Source: Chloroflexota bacterium
GTDB taxonomy: Bacteria > Chloroflexota > Anaerolineae > Anaerolineales > Anaerolineaceae
Direction of reading: 5' to 3'
Assembly: GCA_023406965.1 (NCBI GenBank)
Contig: JAEXTI010000412.1
Location: forward strand, 1-5,752
DNA length: 5,752 bases
Shown here: in pieces, positions 4,484 through 5,752 of the stretch
Numbering within the stretch: position 1 is the first letter of the stretch
Layout: each line of letters starts with the position of its first letter
The notes under the pieces: model-generated
Told to the model about the DNA's origin: nothing
Databases searched by the model: none
What the model saw: the letters and a program-made list of their open reading frames with translations, nothing else
Program-made: the position numbers and the translations under genes

Positions 4484-5752
4484 TTATTGTGGCGGCAAGA
4501 TCACTGCATTGATGACGTGGATGACACCGTTGGTGGTTTTGATATCAGTCACAATGACTTGAGCTTCATTCACGTACACCTTGCCATCTTCCACCTTGAT
4601 CGTCACGGGCTGTCCCAGAACGGTGTCGGCGCTTTCCAACGTCACCACCTGTTCAGCCAGGACGCTTCCACTCACCACATGGTAGAGCAAAATGTCGGTC
4701 AAGGCCTGCTTGTTCTCGGGCAGAAGGAGGCTGTCCAGGGTGCCCTCGGGCAGAGCAGCAAAGGCCTCTTCGGTGGGGGCGAAGACCGTGAAGGGACCTT
4801 CACCTTTCAATGTTTCCACCAGCTCGGCGGCGGTCAGCGCGGCAGCCAGTGTGTCGAACTTGTTGAAGACTGCGGCGTCAACGATATCCTTAGGCAGGAT
4901 CACAGTGTCGATGACATGGATCACGCCATTCGTAGCTTCAATATCGGTGATGATGATCTGAGCCTCGTTCACATAGGCATTACCCAAGTCGAGTTTGAAG
5001 AACAACGAGGTACCCAGAGCGCTGTCGGCGATCAAACCATCGCTCACGTCCGCGGCCATCACCTTACCGGCCATCACGTGGTAGAGCAGAATGTCGGTCA
5101 GTTGCTGTTTGTTCTCAGCCTTGAGTAGTTCATCGATCGTTCCGGCGGGCAACTTGGCAAAAGCCTCATCGGTGGGAGCAAACACTGTGAAGGGACCTTC
5201 ACCCTTGAGGGTGTCAACCAGTTCAGCAGCCTGAACAGCAGCCACCAGGGTCGTGAAGCGACCATCGGCAACAGCGGTGTCAACGATATCCATCACTTGC
5301 GGCTCGGCGGGCGGCAGGATGACCGTGTCGATGACATGGATCACGCCGTTGCTGGCCTCGATGTCGGTAATGACAACCTCGGAGTCATTGATGAAGACCT
5401 TCTCGTTTTCGAGCTTGACCATCACCTTCTTACCCAGGGCGGTCTCGGCTTCGCTTAGGGCAACCACGTCGGCAGCCATCACCTTTCCGGCCACAACATG
5501 GTAGAGCAAGATATCGGTCAACTGCTGCTTATTCTCGGGTTTGAGTAACTCATCCAGCGTGCCAGCAGGCAGCTTGGCAAAAGCCTCGTCGGTGGGGGCA
5601 AACACGGTGAAGGGGCCCTCGCCAGAGAGGGTTTCCACCAAACCCGCCGCCTGCACCGCAGCTACCAGCGTGGTGAAGCGGCCATCTTCCACGGCAATGT
5701 CAACAATCGTCTTGGGCGCTTCCGTCGGTTCAGGCATCGGCGTAGCGGTCGG
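4484..5752 (-). CDS. Secreted/surface protein with three fasciclin (FAS1) domains, 5' end missing
   Basis: The frame is open to the window edge, so this is a C-terminal fragment. The ATG at 5735-5737 is unlikely to be the start, because PTATP continues in frame upstream as part of a Pro/Thr linker that would normally follow a signal peptide or lipobox. Counting that Met as 1, FAS1 domains lie at about 11-142, 151-282 and 285-416. Each has the H1 box FTVFAPT(D/E)EAF (43, 183, 316), the LTDILLYHV core (H80, H220, H353) and the H2 box NGVIHVI. The protein ends with the third domain (VILPPQ), so it has no C-terminal anchor. FAS1 domains mediate adhesion in cell-surface and matrix proteins; the ligand is unknown. 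The first two domains are joined by PAEPQVMD, whereas domains 2 and 3 abut with almost no linker. A hairpin terminator follows, separating it from the MerR-LAL operon. Confidence 0.93.
   Translation of the reverse strand, partial: PTATPMPEPTEAPKTIVDIAVEDGRFTTLVAAVQAAGLVETLSGEGPFTVFAPTDEAFAKLPAGTLDELLKPENKQQLTDILLYHVVAGKVMAADVVALSEAETALGKKVMVKLENEKVFINDSEVVITDIEASNGVIHVIDTVILPPAEPQVMDIVDTAVADGRFTTLVAAVQAAELVDTLKGEGPFTVFAPTDEAFAKLPAGTIDELLKAENKQQLTDILLYHVMAGKVMAADVSDGLIADSALGTSLFFKLDLGNAYVNEAQIIITDIEATNGVIHVIDTVILPKDIVDAAVFNKFDTLAAALTAAELVETLKGEGPFTVFAPTEEAFAALPEGTLDSLLLPENKQALTDILLYHVVSGSVLAEQVVTLESADTVLGQPVTIKVEDGKVYVNEAQVIVTDIKTTNGVIHVINAVILPPQ
4490..5707 (-). repeat. Three tandem FAS1-coding repeats within the fasciclin gene
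   Basis: The units are at 5312-5707, 4892-5287 and 4490-4885. Units 1 and 2 are offset by exactly 420 bp and align without gaps; by hand count 99 of 132 residues are identical. Unit 3 is more diverged, with one residue fewer near its start. Many differences between units 1 and 2 are at third codon positions, so the protein rather than the DNA has been conserved since duplication. Divergence is uneven: the first 80 residues of units 1 and 2 match at 72 positions, but a central 30-residue stretch matches at only 8. Confidence 0.85.

Noticed and set aside
4487..5128. A 213-codon plus-strand open frame antisense to the fasciclin gene
   Set aside because: It is the mirror of the repeated FAS1 codons, with His/Gln/Asp-rich low-complexity content, no ribosome binding site and no recognisable domain. 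The minus-strand frame is unambiguous.
4490..5707. Tandem repeats as a CRISPR or satellite array
   Set aside because: The units are about 400 bp, in frame, and encode three recognisable FAS1 domains.
5735..5737. ATG as the start codon of the fasciclin gene
   Set aside because: The frame stays open upstream with linker-like PTATP, and a start here would leave a FAS1 protein without any export signal.

Overview
The window is a compact stretch of bacterial chromosome. Every gene I can support is on the minus strand, so the order of transcription runs from high to low coordinates. The protein content suggests a Chloroflexota (Anaerolineae-like) bacterium. The signs are a large MalT/LAL-type LuxR regulator, a Pro/Thr linker ([13 protein letters not shown]) ahead of fasciclin domains, a small Ala-rich lipoprotein, and the start of a small protein beginning MYRIRIEGELD. 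This assignment is inference from gene style, not from a marker gene.

Layout in transcription order. (1) 5752-4484: the 3' part of a secreted or surface protein with three fasciclin (FAS1) domains; its N-terminus lies outside the window. (2) 4483-4378: an intergenic region with a strong 12-bp-stem hairpin, a perfect TATAAT box abutting it, and an excellent Shine-Dalgarno. (3) 4377-3400: a MerR-family regulator with a C-terminal cobalamin-binding module of the CarH/LitR photoreceptor type. It carries the W-x9-EH motif and the ExHxxG lower-ligand motif, but has Tyr where Thermus CarH has its second cobalt-binding His. (4) 3359-726: an 877-residue LAL regulator (NACHT/STAND-type ATPase, helical repeats, LuxR HTH), 40 bp after the MerR gene and probably in the same operon. 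(5) 725-587: an intergenic region with a perfect 19-bp inverted repeat, a 12-bp-period direct repeat and a plausible sigma-70 promoter. (6) 586-68: a 172-residue lipoprotein of unknown function. (7) 59-1: the start of a small protein whose Shine-Dalgarno overlaps the lipoprotein stop codon.

The likely logic is a sensory-regulatory cassette. A B12-based, possibly light-sensing MerR regulator is co-transcribed with an ATP-dependent LAL activator. Envelope proteins lie on both sides: a FAS1 adhesion-type protein upstream and a lipoprotein downstream. That the regulators control these neighbours is inference. The most interesting points are the altered CarH-type photochemical site, the pairing of the two regulators, the mosaic divergence of the FAS1 repeats, and the overlapping hairpin/promoter signals in the two intergenic regions. 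No RNA gene, mobile element or CRISPR array was seen, and no gene-free stretch exceeds about 140 bp.
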